Assembly: GCA_030374805.1 (NCBI GenBank) | Contig: JARGSG010000049.1 | Coordinates: forward strand, 96,894 to 160,893 | Source of the DNA: Gracilaria gracilis | Lineage: Eukaryota > Rhodophyta > Florideophyceae > Gracilariales > Gracilariaceae | Direction: 5' to 3' | Length of the DNA: 64,000 nt | In this document: positions 19,886 to 31,167 of the stretch, in pieces | Layout: the number at the start of each line of letters is the position of its first letter | Numbering within the stretch: the stretch's first letter is position 1 | Translations under genes and position numbers: made by a program | Notes under the pieces: generated by a model | What the model was told of the DNA's origin: nothing | Seen by the model: only the letters and a program-made list of their open reading frames with translations | Databases searched by the model: none

Positions 19886-20840
19886 GATGCAAGCGAGATT
19901 GCGTTGCAATAGAGAGCTGTAGACTAGGTGTTGTCTAGTAGTGAACTAACTTGAGGAATAATATTCGTCAAGTTGGTCCACTATACACTACTTAATATCA
20001 GTGTGCATTATGCATAATAGATGAAAAAATAGAGATTTTCGTCATTACTTGTTTTATGGAAGACATTGAGCACAAAAGGCCAACACATGTTCAGCCCTGT
20101 ATGATTTATACCGACTTAAGGCGAGGATGAAGACGCTTTCTAATCTTTCATTGATTCAGGGAGAAGGCTTCGAGATCATGAAGTAGTCTAACAGTGGTAC
20201 AGCACTCGGTTTCAGGTTGATTCCTCCTGGAAGCATGGAAACGGTGGAATCCAGTGGCATTTGGACGATGCCACCAACTGTTGCACCCACACACGCTTGT
20301 GTGACCTTCGATACATGGATAAGATAGTTTACCATTGTAGTGCACGTTCGTCCAGAAGGATCTGTACATGCCATTGGTGTATGCGTACGGGGCGCTGGTG
20401 CGGGCGGTGACCGAGTTGGGGATATGGCCTGACTACATGGGCGGTGACGGCGGGGCAGCGAGCGCTTGTGGTGTAGGCATTTGGCGTTGGCGTCGGCTTG
20501 ATAAAACTTAGTCGGTGTGGTGGAAGGCGAAGCATCCGCCAATGAAAATGGATGCTCGCAGACACGCACTGCCCGAAAGACCCCTCCGCGGGCTCCTCGG
20601 GCGATGCCTCTGCGCTCTAGTCCGGTGCGTCCATGCTCATCATGTCAGGACCGTCTTTACTGCCGCCCATATCAGTGCACAGCGACAGCACGAGTTACTG
20701 CTAGATACACGGCACACCGTGCATGGGTCGTGCCGCACGCGCTTCGCACGAACTGCAGGTGTTGCGTGTTCCGTCACGGAACGGAACGGATCTTCCGTGC
20801 GTGTCAGGCACGTATCATACACGAGGGTGCTAGCCCATTC
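19886..20840. other. intergenic, no supported gene
   Basis: Open frames on both strands at 20156-20569 and 20515-20862 give His/Pro/Arg-rich products without recognisable motifs. I regard them as chance frames in a GC-rich stretch. Confidence 0.35.
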
Positions 20841-20844
20841 CACA

Positions 20845-21170
20845 ACTGTTGAAGTAAAGTGACCTTGTTCCCCTTGGTAGCTCTCTATCATACGAAGGTA
20901 GTTGCTCTAACTATGTACGAAGCTGAAAAAGACGATACCGCATCGTGGTGTATTCTGGCTAACCTGAAGGTTGGCACTCAGATCTGCTGCCACGTCTGCA
21001 GCGCACACCATCGCCTTTTACGAGATCGAGCGGTAGCAGCAACGTCAGGTGCGGTTACTAAGGGGGGCACTGTATACATTCGCGGAAGCTGAAGCAGCGG
21101 CATCGTAATGTATTCTGGCTAATGCTGGACTTGGCACTCAGATCCTCGAGAAGCCAATAAACGACGCAGA
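20845..21170 (+). pseudogene. two imperfect repeats, possibly armadillo-like remnants
   Basis: Two similar segments about 170 bp apart read, in shifting frames, 'YEAEKDDTASWCILANLKV' then 'GTQI', and 'TFAEAEAAAS' then 'CILANAGLGTQI'. The intervening frame gives 'LLRDRAVAATSGAVTK'. The pattern 'SGAV..LV.LY......A..WILANL' recalls armadillo repeats. Stops and frame changes are present, so it would be a remnant. Weak call. Confidence 0.25.
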
Positions 21171-21699
21171 ATTGCCGCGTAAGCATTCCACTAGGCATAT
21201 TTCGTAGCATTGCGCGTGCCATTGATGCAAACAGAAGAGGCTACAATCCCGAACGCGTTCATTTCTTCACGAAAAACGTGACAAAGAAAGGATCAGGAAT
21301 TATGAGCGATCTGAAAGCTCCTACTGTACATACCACAGGGAGCTTATCATACCTTGCCACACGCTATCAGTCTTCAATTAGATCTTCGTGATTTAGTGAC
21401 CAGCGATAACGAGGATTTGCCCTGCTGACCAGTTAGGAATGCTAGGCGTTAGCACTAATGGAAGCCATGGGCTTTGTCCGGGAAAGCGTTGTTGCTCATG
21501 TCTACAAGAGTAAAAACTTAATGTTCAAGTAGAGCTGAACTGGAGGACATGAATAATGTGTTGGTGTTCTTGTATAAACAACGTATTTCGGATGGGCTCA
21601 AGATAAGGATGTTTTTGTTCAGCGAGGTGAGTCGACGGCAAGGCAACATGATTGAATCAAAGCGCAGAGAAACAGTCTTGCATTATTGGGTTGTGATTT

Positions 21700-21983
21700 T
21701 GCCGGCGCCGATGTGATTCTCGTCGATCTTGGCGTTCATCATCACCAGATTTGTCAAGAGGAGGTTGTGTCACGACATGCAGAACCTGTTGCATTGGACA
21801 AAGAAAACGTCTCGCTTAATGAGCGAGGAGTGTGACATGGACAAAGCGTACGTGCATATCAGCGGCAACGGCGACCAGCGAGCGGCGGTTGTGACGTGCA
21901 AGGGGGGCGTAACAGGCTCGGAAAAGAATAGTACCTGTACATGTCGTCATTTGCACTTGGAAGGAGCACACAAAATAGGCTGA
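21700..21983 (+). pseudogene. C-terminal fragment of the membrane-protein family
   Basis: Contains a hydrophobic stretch ('SILAFIITRFVKRR'), then 'MQNLLHWTKKTS' and a polar tail. Position for position this follows the C-termini of the paralogues at 10905-11999 and 12427-13557 ('ISNPLHW.QK' and 'MSNPLHWAQK'). The rest of the gene is missing upstream. A third family member within 10 kb. Confidence 0.45.
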
Positions 21984-22158
21984 CGGAGTTTGATAGACAC
22001 GCAGTTGTGGTATGATATGAATTTATAAACGTTAGTACATAGTACGAGTGCTGGTGGGTGGACTACTTTGAAGTTCGTTACGGTTGGTGCCAACAAAACA
22101 CGGGTCGCAGCCTGTTTTATGTTGCTAAATGGTATACGTTCTCGACGGCGCTGGTTGT

Positions 22159-22207
22159 GGCGCAACACGCGGCGCAACACGCGGCGCAACATGCGGCGGA
22201 ACATGCG
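22159..22207. repeat. 12-bp tandem repeat, four units
   Basis: Units gcgcaacacgcg, gcgcaacacgcg, gcgcaacatgcg and gcggaacatgcg. It is in frame on both strands but no supported gene uses it. Confidence 0.85.
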
Positions 22208-22454
22208 CCACCGCAGTGGTGTAACACTATCGTACGTGTATGGCCACGCAGTGTAATCAAAGACAGTGTGCAAGCTACTTCAAGCTCTATCTCCTTCATA
22301 GAGTAACTTTACATATAGTTCTTCTAAATGTATCGATCACATCAGTAGATAGCGATATAAAACGTAATGGAGGCTGCTCTCTTCCTGTGAGAGTCAGCCA
22401 GACCTTCATCATCACATTCAGTGTTACCAGCGGCGCATTGCCAAGTTCGCATTG

Positions 22455-22635
22455 ACAGCTATTTACAAATTGAAGGCGGCGCACGTGCACACAACCGCTT
22501 ACGCGCCGCCATTTCAAGGGTTGCAAGACAAAAGTCAGCCAGCTGGCTGCGCATGCACACATCTCTCCGGTCTGCCTTCATATCAGCTCACACACAGCGC
22601 GGCGCATCACACGCACCACTGCACACAGTTTCAAC
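22455..22635. repeat. dispersed repeat S, copy 2
   Basis: Direct match to 18060-18240. It lies just upstream of the riboflavin kinase fragment, so any open frame that runs leftward from it is not part of the enzyme. Confidence 0.5.
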
Positions 22636-22741
22636 CAAAGCCGTGAGCAGCAGAGCCAGTTTTGCTGCGGTTGAACTCGTCCCTGACGTCCGTGTGAGCT
22701 GCGGTAGAGCGCTCTCAGTTTCGCCACGCATCCAAAAAGCC

Positions 22742-23077
22742 ATGGACGCGAGCTCGTCTAAAGCCCCTTTCAGCCTTCCACACCCCCGACCCATCCCCCC
22801 TTTCGCCCTTACGCACACAGCGAAGCCACCCCAGCTCCCGCCTTCGCACCACAGCAATGTGTCACTCGCAGCCCAACTTCTCGTCCGTTCAAGCATAGAA
22901 TGGCTCCCCAAACCTATAGCCGTCAACGGGCTCGTGCAACACGGATTCGGCAGAGGCAGGGGCTCTCTTGGAACCCCGACAGCTAATCTACCAGGCCCTG
23001 GGGGTACTATGGCTACTGGCAAAAGCCCCCGGGTTGCTGAAAGAACTAAGATGTCCCCGGGGGTTTGTATCGGCTAA
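22742..23077 (+). pseudogene. riboflavin kinase, N-terminal fragment
   Basis: ATG 22742 opens a Pro/Ser-rich leader and then 'PKPIAVNGLVQHGFGRGRG' followed by 'LGTPTANLPG'. This is the signature of the flavokinase beta-barrel (P-x-x-x-x-G-x-V-x-x-GFGRG...LGxPTANLP), which binds riboflavin and ATP-Mg to make FMN. After 'SPGVCIG' (compare GVYFGWA in the family) the frame stops at 23075, and the remaining 90 or so residues of the domain, including the catalytic Glu region, are not visible in any frame before 23160. So it is a truncated copy. An intron starting here cannot be ruled out, but the downstream DNA is AT-rich and shows no continuation. Confidence 0.6.
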
Positions 23078-23159
23078 AGACAGCAGGGGTATTTTATGCC
23101 CTTCTCTACACCGGGGAACTATAGCCACTAAAGTACCCCTAGACGCCTAAAATATATAT

Positions 23160-24290
23160 TTACAATTCACTAGATGTACATTTCCTTCAGAGAGACGTAC
23201 AAACAAAGACGTGTTCTAAAACTTAAAACGTAAGACACAGCCATGTACCACATTCTAACGTTCATATGAATCATACTAGTCTGTAAAAATGCTCTCTGAT
23301 CGCTTCAGCATATCCAAAGGGATACAAATATCCTAACTGCTCGGCCGTCTTACTTCAACATATTTCCAACTGTCGTTACAACAACAGAAATTTGATATTT
23401 GACAAGGTTACCGTACATTGTGATTGGGTGATGGTTTAAATTTGAACATAGTTTTCTTACCGTAAATGTGTACATGTAGTATGGAATTATGTAAACGATA
23501 CAGTAAGACTGCGGTATGCGCGCATATCAATATATCTAAATCGGTAGCGGGGTTATTAGACCTTCTAACTTGGGCTCTCTTTACCATTACTGTATAGTTA
23601 GAACAGCAGTATTTTCATTTTGGATAAAGTCAGAGCACGATGTGATTGGTTGATGGTGCAAAATTTGAAACTTAGTCTTATCGTTGCTGTGAAATATCGG
23701 CATACGTAAACAACACAGCACAGTAATACATACAGCGGTATGTGCACATATGCCAATGGCATGTGCGTCGCTGTTTCGTTACCAAGTTAGAATTCGAATG
23801 GTTGGCAGCAGCAAAAGTAGTCCTCAAAAACGAATCTAACCTTACAAAATACAATGACATTTAGTGCACTAGATCTCTACAACATATAACAAGTGAACCC
23901 ATCGTTTCGATGCGTTTACTTGTTATGTGTGGTATAGATCTGGTGAATTAAATGTAATTAAAATTTTGGCGCAAAAATACATAGACATGAGCGTATCTCA
24001 CTCGCACTTTATTTTGCATGGAACATAATGCAGCCAACAACAAAAATTTCTTTGTCTGGCTGTCCAAATCAAATCCAAAGAGGTTGCACGGGCTATTGAA
24101 AATATAACAAAAGCATAAAGAAAACGGTTGGTCATACTACAGAATAAAAAGCGGTTTTTTTTGTTCGGTTTCAAAACAACCTAACTTTCCACTTCAATCT
24201 CCCTCAAATGAATCAGATTTTGTTGTTTTAATGTGTGTCTCTAAGCATGATTTTAATTAGTTGGAGTGCCTTTTCTTCGGTTAAAATTTG
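23160..24290. other. AT-rich intergenic region
   Basis: No gene. Two related passages, around 23400-23470 and 23640-23700 ('tgattgggtgatggt' and 'tgattggttgatggt', each followed by an AT-rich 'aaatttgaa' block), suggest an old duplication. Confidence 0.45.
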
Positions 24291-24294
24291 TTAG

Positions 24295-24365
24295 AAAACA
24301 GATGAGCTTGGCGCTATGCCCTCTTGTGACAAAAGGCGTGCAGTTCATGTATTTGAACTTTCAAC
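24295..24365. repeat. short direct repeat, copy 1
   Basis: Matches 24553-24627 ('agcttggcgctatg', 'gtgcagttcatgtattt' and 'aactttcaac'). On the minus strand it contains the A-box-like part of the SINE-like sequence. Confidence 0.6.
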
Positions 24366-24479
24366 ACTCCCCTTCGACCTGTGCTCACTGCCAAGCCGAA
24401 AGGCAAAGCTTTCAGAAGAACTGATCTACATGATCTGGTTGCCTTGACACTGTAACTCCATTTTGGTTGTCCACATGTA

Positions 24480-24612
24480 CAATCTCTTTGACAAATGTCA
24501 CTTCTGGGACTCGAACCCAAGGTCTACAGCATAAAGCTCGGCCCATAACCTGTTAGAAGAGTGTAGCTTGGCGCTATGGTCTCTTGTCACTCAGCGCGTG
24601 CAGTTCATGTAT
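24480..24612 (-). repeat. tRNA-derived SINE-like sequence
   Basis: On the minus strand an A-box-like 'TAGCGCCAAGC' is followed about 55 nt later by a B-box 'GGTTCGAGTCC', with a 'GGGCCGAGCTTTATGCTGTA' stretch between them. The T-arm pairs TTGGG with CCCAG. The flanking acceptor strands do not pair, so it is not a working tRNA gene. The A-box part recurs at 24295-24365. Confidence 0.4.
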
Positions 24613-24997
24613 TTTAACTTTCAACAAAAAATTTCTGATTACGGATCTATATAGTTCAAAAATTACCAGTGAGGCGCGGACACTAGTTCGAGCTACACGT
24701 GCTGTCGTATCTAATTCATTTTTATGGTATCTGAAACTTGTGTAAAAGAGCGGCAAGAGAATTAGTCTAAAACATGTAGATGTACGAAAATAAAAGCCAA
24801 AGCGCGGTAAAACTTGAAGATTAGTAGAGTACCAAGTTACCAAAATCTCATAGTCTATTTTTTAACAGTGTTTCACTTCAAAATATCAGAAGAAGAAAAC
24901 AAGGTGCACCACGATATATGAAGTGTACCGACGCCCATATACCACGCAGGCATGTCGTCATTGGTTGCGTTTATAACCTTGTGTGATTGGCCAGCAT

Positions 24998-25379
24998 TTT
25001 AAGCTAAACTAAACTAGAAATTAGATATTAGAAACTATACATTATACAAAATAGAATAAGTATTGCGTTTAAGGGCAGCCAGCAAAAAATACAACCAGAC
25101 ACATATAAAACCAACGCATTGAGGTTTTATTGTACTACAGACCCTTTTTGTACCCTGCGCCATGCTTTCTTGGCTCTTAGATTCTCCTACCAAGTTTGTT
25201 GCATCGTTGTACCAATTCCAGCAATGGCGCAGCCACCTGTAATATAATGAGACCTCAATGGGTTGGTGCCACGTGGACTTACTTGTGCCTCTTGTTGGCT
25301 GCACTCCATCTAATTGGTGTTCTCTAATTTCAAGTTTCTAATTTCTAATTTCTAATTTCTAATTTAGTTTAGCTTAGCG
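24998..25379. mobile_element. MITE-like element with terminal inverted repeats
   Basis: The left end 'taagctaaactaaactagaa' and the right end, complement of 'tagtttagctta', form inverted repeats of roughly 30 bp. The inner right side is a (tctaatt)n array (25326-25366). About 380 bp, AT-rich, non-coding. The target duplication is unclear. Confidence 0.5.
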
Positions 25380-26490
25380 TTGATGGCTCATGACAGTAGG
25401 TCATGGTTGCAGCCGATGAGCTCATGCCCGCATGGCAAATCGGCGTTGGTGCACACTGTATATATTGTGGTCCACCTCGCCTTCCCCCTCGGATATTGTA
25501 AAGTCAGGCACCATTATGGCAGTGGCTATACCATCTTGGTCACTTGCGACTCTATTACTATTCACGTTTTACCACGCTTCGACGTCTATTACCGTACACC
25601 TACAAATTCTAGACGAGTTGCCCCGTGGTTTGCCCCTGCGTGTTTCAGGTGCCCTACTACCAGATTGATTTTGTGTTTGTCCCCTTTAGGTTGAACCCTC
25701 GCGCGCTCCGTCCACCAGGCGGACCCCACAACTTGTCGGTATTTGTACGACATCATCGTGCTATTTATGCGTTGTGTAGCGCGCCTGCTCTGTGATAGGG
25801 AGCATGTTCTGTTCACCATCTTGTTCACCGCCAACAGCGAATTGCTCATTACCATCTGCGATTTGGGCACGACACGCGCCCATTGCATACCTTCAAGGTT
25901 CGACTCTCAGTACGCGGTTGCATACACTTTTACGGATTCAGGGCTTTGATCGCCTTTCCTGTGTCGGCAAACCTATTGAGGTACGAGGTGCGGCTTTGCG
26001 CTCCCGTGCACACTGTACCTTGAAGGATTTTGGCACCCACTTGGCTGCGTCGTGTCTCGCTCGAGGTTCCGTCCTCGTCCCTTCGAGCTGCTACTGTCGC
26101 CTTCTTTGAAGTTATTTTACCATCGCCCTTCCTGGTTACATTTTTACCCCATTGCGGGTTTTTTGTGCTGGTAAGGGCCTCCGTGGCCTCTCGCCCGACC
26201 GACGAGGTTTAAACCGTTCATGGTGACCCCCGATCTTTGCCTCCACCACGTGAGTGGCCCTGGTACTAGCGTACGGGCTCGCACCCGTAGTGGTACACGA
26301 CGCTTGTCGTTTTCCCATGGTGGTCAATCGGAAGAGGTAACTCCAAGGGACGCCGCGCCCCCGGCGGCCAATGCCGATACCTTTATGGTTGAACCAGCAT
26401 GGAGCCCCGAACGGGTGGAGGTTCGGAGCATTAGCTCTGGCGATTCAACCATTGTGGATAAAAATGCAAATTCGGTTCCCCTCTGTGGTT
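25380..26490. other. intergenic, no supported gene
   Basis: Several short frames on both strands with no motif. One at 26220-26492 (GTG start) ends right where the A-B module begins. No RNA gene seen. Confidence 0.35.
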
Positions 26491-26795
26491 GAGTGCATCG
26501 GTGTTCTTGGAATGCTAGTTTAGTATGCTAGATCGCGAGTTGTGAAAATGAAAGTCCAAAAAAACTAGCATTTTTGCAGTTTGCGCTAGTTGGCAAGGCA
26601 AAAAGAAATTTTTTTGGAAATTACGTTTCCGTTCAGTGCAGTTCAAACTTCACCTACTGGAGTTGAAGGCTAGTTTGCAGTTCTTCTCCCACCGCTCGTA
26701 ACTTTACATTCCCCACAGTCGTCAAAAATACTCTAAAAAATTACGAATCCACCACTAGCGCTCCCGCATTCCAACCCTGCATTCGGATCCTGAGT

Positions 26796-27723
26796 CTAAG
26801 TTTCTCTAAATGTCAAGTTGAAGAACTCCAAGGGAGCACTCTCTCCATTCTCGTACACTCTCCTAGCCCCAAACTGGCTTCCAACTCCTCCCAGCCTCTT
26901 CTCCTCCTGCTCCTCCAGTATGCGCTCCGCCGTTCGCACAGCCGCCGCCGCACTACCAAACCCAACTAGTGGCACTTTATTCGGCAGCTGCCACGGCACA
27001 CACACCTCCCCATCGTCGTCCACCATCACCCACCCTTACGCCTATTCCTCAGCCGACTTCCCCAACCTCCCCTCTACTTCCTTCTCCGCTCCTCCCCCTC
27101 ACAAACCCACGTCCACCGCAAGAGCCAGGCGTCACCAGTGACCCTTTCTCTCTTCCTGCCTCCCTCCCAACGCCTCCTTCCCTCACCAGCTGCTTCACCT
27201 CCAACAACAATTGGCACGCCTTCTCCACCTGTGCCACCTGCGCCTCCAACACCTCCACACGTCCCCTCAGCCCCATGTTCTCCCTTCTCAGCATCACCAG
27301 CTCCCTCTCAACGCACTCTACTATCCCACTCACATGCCCTCCAGTCTCCATTCCAGCTAACTTCATCCTTTTCCGAATCGTAGAAATCAAATCCATTGGC
27401 ACCCCAATCTCCGACATATTCAGCACCACCCCTCCCATCTCACCAACCATCTCAGAAATCCAGTCGTCCAAATGCTCCTTCAGATCCACTCCAAGCCTCC
27501 TCAACCGCTCCTCTATCTCCGCCGTAAACCTCCGCTCCGGTCCTCCATCCCCTCCACCCCCATCACCCCCACCTACCTCTCCATCCCCACTTCCGTCCTT
27601 CTCCCCCATGTAAACCTTGTCCCCACCCCCTTTTTTCCTTCCCGATGGCGTCTCTGGTGCCTCCATCCGGTGAAGCACGGCCACTAGCTCCTCTTCCTCG
27701 TCCTCGACGTACCCATTCGACAT
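26796..27723 (-). pseudogene. gene A, copy 1: coiled-coil protein of unknown function
   Basis: The start is set at the ATG conserved in both copies ('MSNGYVEDEEEELVAVLHRM'). A Gly-rich linker follows, then a conserved helical region ('RRLGVDLKEHLDDWISEM', 'GVPMDLISTIRKRMKL') and a heptad coiled coil ('MLRRENMGLRGRVEVLEAQV'). The C-terminal part ('PLVGFGSAAAAVRTAERILE', ending 'LEFFNLTFRET') lies in another frame, and the DNA between (about 27029-27060) contains stops. No known domain. It diverges from gene B. Confidence 0.6.
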
Positions 27724-27794
27724 CGCAAAAACAAACGGCGGTTTACGATAACAAAGATAGATAATAACAAGCGATATGAACCCAACAGTTGCCG

Positions 27795-27820
27795 CACTCC
27801 CCCCCCCCCCCCCCCCCCCC
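27795..27820. repeat. poly-C tract
   Basis: A run of about 21 C upstream of gene A, absent from copy 2. Confidence 0.9.
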
Positions 27821-28262
27821 ACTCCGCACACCCGTGGAACTGTCGGCCACACACCCACTTGCGCTGCAAAACCCTTTACACCCCATTCACATCCACTCCT
27901 ATTTCCCCCCCATTCTACACAATTTCCATTTTTTCCCTAGAAATCTCCACATTTTCCCAACCTCGGTCCATACCATATCCCAATGAAAGCGCTGATGCAC
28001 CATCTCTCAAGTAACCGTCCGACCCCTAAATCAACAGAAATACTGAAATCAATAATGGCTCTATGATGTTTATTTTCAAGATTTACGCCTACCTGCTCAA
28101 CAAAGACAGAAACATGGAGCGCCATATCTCCGTTAGCTGTCCAATTATTATGAAGTTAGCATATGTAAAGCAACATTTGAAAAGCGCGCGCTTTCTTCTT
28201 CCCGTCCATACAAGTCTGGGCTCCCAGACCCAATCCACTACATTCGAATACGATGAAAAACG

Positions 28263-29894
28263 TTGCACCAGCTGAAAATAATAACGTACTCATACGCCAT
28301 TTTCCAGACAGCTATCTATGACCGTCTCGAGAGTCATTCATTCTGGAATCTTCTCTCCGAAAAGCATGACATCAGCGTTGGGGTGCTCCGCGATGCCTAC
28401 GCCTCCTGGTACAAAACATATCCAGAATCCCAACCGCAACATTCAAACAATATTCACATTCCTCTCCGCAAAAAAGGCCGCTCACCGGTTCTGGAGCCTG
28501 ACGAAGAGAACCTCACCAAAGAACTGGTTCTCTATTATGCAGAGAACACTATCACGCGCACACGCCACGGCATAAGAGATTTCGTAGAAGAGTACGTTTC
28601 TCTTCTTCCCGAATCAAGACAAAACCAAATTGCATTCACCGCAAACCGCCAATCAAGCAACTGGGTCACGGGATTCCTGAGGCGAAATAACCTGAAGGTT
28701 CAGCACGTCCAGATGATCGAAGATAAACGGGTTAAGGCAGCATCACCAGAAATCTAACAGAACATATCTCTAGGGTTCGAGCAGCAATCGAGCGTTAGCG
28801 CGTCAAGGATCCCAAATAAATTTTCAACACGGACCAGTCTGGTTCATCTTTTGAGAAAATGAAGGGGCGTAGCCTCCGCAAAGTAATCGGGGCAATTGGA
28901 TCAAGACTAATTCAGAAGGCTCTTGCAACCAAAGGGAACCTGGATAGGGTAACCGTGATGTCAGTTGTGTCAGTCTCTGGAGTTGCGTATAAGCCTGCTA
29001 TGGTCTTTCTCGGTACTTTGGCTCACTACCGGAAAGTTCATGGCATTGTTCAGTCTCCCCACTCTGTTCTGCCTGAATGTTATCTCTTCCATCGCAACCC
29101 GCCAGGAGTAGACAGCAGTATTGTGCTTGAATAGGCAAAAGATTTTCTGGACGAAACAAAGCACCTCCGTCAGAATCATCAGCGTCTCTTGCTTTTTTTT
29201 GGGTGGCTGTAGAGCACACGTGTAGTATCAAACACTGAAAATATTTAAGGACAACAACGTTATTGTCATAGCCCTACCGGCACATTTCTCCCACATTACA
29301 AAGTCCCTGGAGGTCTCTGTGTTCAACTCGTACAGATCATTTCTCCAAAGCAAACTTCATAAAGCAGCAAGGCAGAAGAGCAAACTGAGCGTGTTTGACG
29401 TCGCAAAATGTCTCGCTAACGCATACCACAGCTCGCACACTGTCACGAACATTCGTTCGGGCTTTCACAGAACGGGCATTTGGGATTTGGAGTTACTAGA
29501 GTCCAGCTTCGCGCCATAAGAGCAGTATATGCTGGAATCAAACGGGAGGAACGTTAGTCATGTCACAGTGGAGATGCTTCTTGAACGGTTTGAAAACAGG
29601 CAACGTACATTGCTTCGTGACGCACTAGTCGAAGAGAAAGGGCATTTTTGTACTAACACGACGACGGGAGCGCACTTGACGTCTGATGTAGTGTTAGAAG
29701 CGCTGTAGCAGCGAATGCTTGCGAAGAAGTCGAAGCAGAGAGAATTTGAGGCGCGTCAGTTGGTGGCTGCATATAGGGAGCCCAAAGCAGACATTTGTCG
29801 GCTTGTGCAGTTAGCGCCTGAGCGCTCTATCCGCCGTGCCCGTTTAGCGGAATCTCGTAAATCCTGGAGGGAGCTACGCCGAGCCAAAGCGTGA
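28263..29894 (+). pseudogene. pogo/Fot1-like transposase, decayed
   Basis: Pieces in several frames follow the order of pogo transposases. 28263-28757 is a CENP-B-type DNA-binding region ('YDRLESHSFWNLLSEKHD' through 'NWVTGFLRRNNLKVQ'). 28859-29134 is the start of the DDE_1 domain ('RVTVMSVVSVSGVAYKPAM'). About 29255-29519 covers 'VIALPAHFSHITKSLEVSVF', where the family has LPPHTTH...QPLDVxVF (the Asp is lost), then 'NIRSGFHRTGIWDLEL'. 29520-29894 is a basic C-terminal tail. Multiple stops and frameshifts are present. The element splits the A-B module between genes A and B. Confidence 0.65.
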
Positions 29895-30528
29895 TCTCTC
29901 GTAATTGTTCCCGGGCAAGGCGAAGTCGAGTAGAGTAAGGTTGTGTCACGAGTCAGAGGGCCATCAACGGTCATATGCGCTCAAACGCGCAAATGTATTG
30001 TTGGTTTTGAGAAATGTGGCTTTGCGAGCCAAAAATAGGGGTGACTTCTGGTCGGTGCTGTGTTTCGAGTAAACGAAATCTTTCTCTTTCCTTCTTGGTC
30101 GCGATTGGTGTATGTGTTTGCTTACTCCCTGACTTTATTCAGAGCTATTGTGGGATTCGGTTAGAGAGATGAGCGAGTTTGAGAAGGCTGACTCTCTTTC
30201 TTTTGGTACCTTGTGGAATTAAAGTTCGGAAAACTACCAACGGTACCATAAACTCTTACTGTCTATGCTTTATTTAACTTCATACATTCTCATAAACACA
30301 CTCTTCGACGCTACCTACTGTACAGCCCTGCTGCCCATTTCTTTCCTTACCCGAATCATACAAATCCCCTTATCCCTTGGGACACTTTTTTCCATGACCA
30401 GAACAAAAGCCCAGTCGTGTACTTAAAGCTTTCCCCACTCCTTAGAATGTAGACCACTTTCCTTTCACAGCTACCGGCACCCGACACCTTCCAACGGTCA
30501 ATACCTTCAACCACACAAACTCACCGCA

Positions 30529-31167
30529 ATGAGATCCCATTCATCTTCCCTCCGTTCTATTAACATCCCAGCTGTTGTCGTGGGTAGAGGCCCTATTGTC
30601 ACCATGATTTACAACAATGGTTCCCCTCGAGACACCCTTCTCTCCATCGAAGACTTCATTTCCGCAGATTGCCTTCCCCAAGGTTCAATCCTCTTCTGTG
30701 GCAGGAAAGACATTCTCGAAAAAGTAGTTCTATCTTGTCCAGCACCACAAGCAGAAGAGTTGGTCTTCATGCAGAATGGTTACATTCTTCCCATCCTTTC
30801 CCAACACGGAATTGAGCACTGCACACGAGCCGCCCTTTACATCGCCGTTCCCACTGTCGGCGCCTCCCCACAAGATGGTGTCACGCCTCTCTCTCCCAAT
30901 GGTCTAACCACAGCCGCTGGAAAGTGGGCTCGGGCAATAGCTGAATGCCTCTGGACCGCAGGTCTCACTTGCAGTATCGTCGACGAAAACAACTTTTCCA
31001 AGTCTTACTACCAAAAGCTCGTTTAGATCTCTTCCTTCAATCTCGTCGGTTCTTCATTTGGACTCGTTACCATGCATAAAGTGGATACCAAGTACAAAAC
31101 TATTGTCTCAACTATAACGAAGGACCTTCTAGGGATAATGACCTTCAACACAGGTCTCTCTGTCGGC
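30529..31167 (+). pseudogene. gene B, copy 1: ApbA/6PGDH-like oxidoreductase, truncated
   Basis: ATG 30529 begins 'MRSHSSSLRSINIPAVVVGR'. The block order matches the plant/algal NAD(P)-binding family related to ketopantoate reductase and 6-phosphogluconate dehydrogenase: 'GSILFCGRKDILEKVV', 'ELVFMQNGYILPIL', 'GLTTAAGKWARAIAECL', 'GLTCSIVDENNFSKSYYQKL'. The first stop, TAG at 31024-31026, sits where the family has Trp ('KLIWI'). The same frame then continues 'ISSFNLVGSSFGLVTMHK' for about 45 codons until homology with copy 2 ends at about 31167. The substrate is unknown. Truncated and with a nonsense codon. Confidence 0.6.

Larger units (their letters stand above)
26496..31167. repeat. A-B module, copy 1 (split by a pogo element)
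   Basis: Homologous to 51966-54509. It starts 'tcggtgttcttggaatgcta' and continues 'ttgcgctagttggcaaggc'. It then has gene A (minus) and, after about 2.2 kb of pogo-derived DNA (about 28000-30235), the upstream region and first two thirds of gene B (plus). Similarity to copy 2 is lost at about 31167, inside gene B. Confidence 0.75.

Noticed and set aside
20156-20862. Possible small proteins on both strands
   Set aside because: No motif, no promoter, unusual composition; GC-rich chance frames.
22159-22207. CRISPR-like or regulatory array
   Set aside because: Only four contiguous 12-bp units with no spacers; a simple tandem repeat.
22421-22741. In-frame N-terminal extension of the riboflavin kinase fragment
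   Set aside because: This DNA is dispersed repeat S, also found at 18060-18240 without the kinase, and there is no ATG at its left end.
24480-24570. Functional tRNA gene on the minus strand
   Set aside because: The B-box and T-arm are good, but the acceptor strands do not pair and no anticodon arm can be folded.
26818-27690. Pro/Ser/Thr-rich plus-strand frames antisense to gene A (also 52282-53129)
   Set aside because: Antisense to the conserved coiled-coil frames; the amino-acid sequence is not conserved between copies as gene A is.
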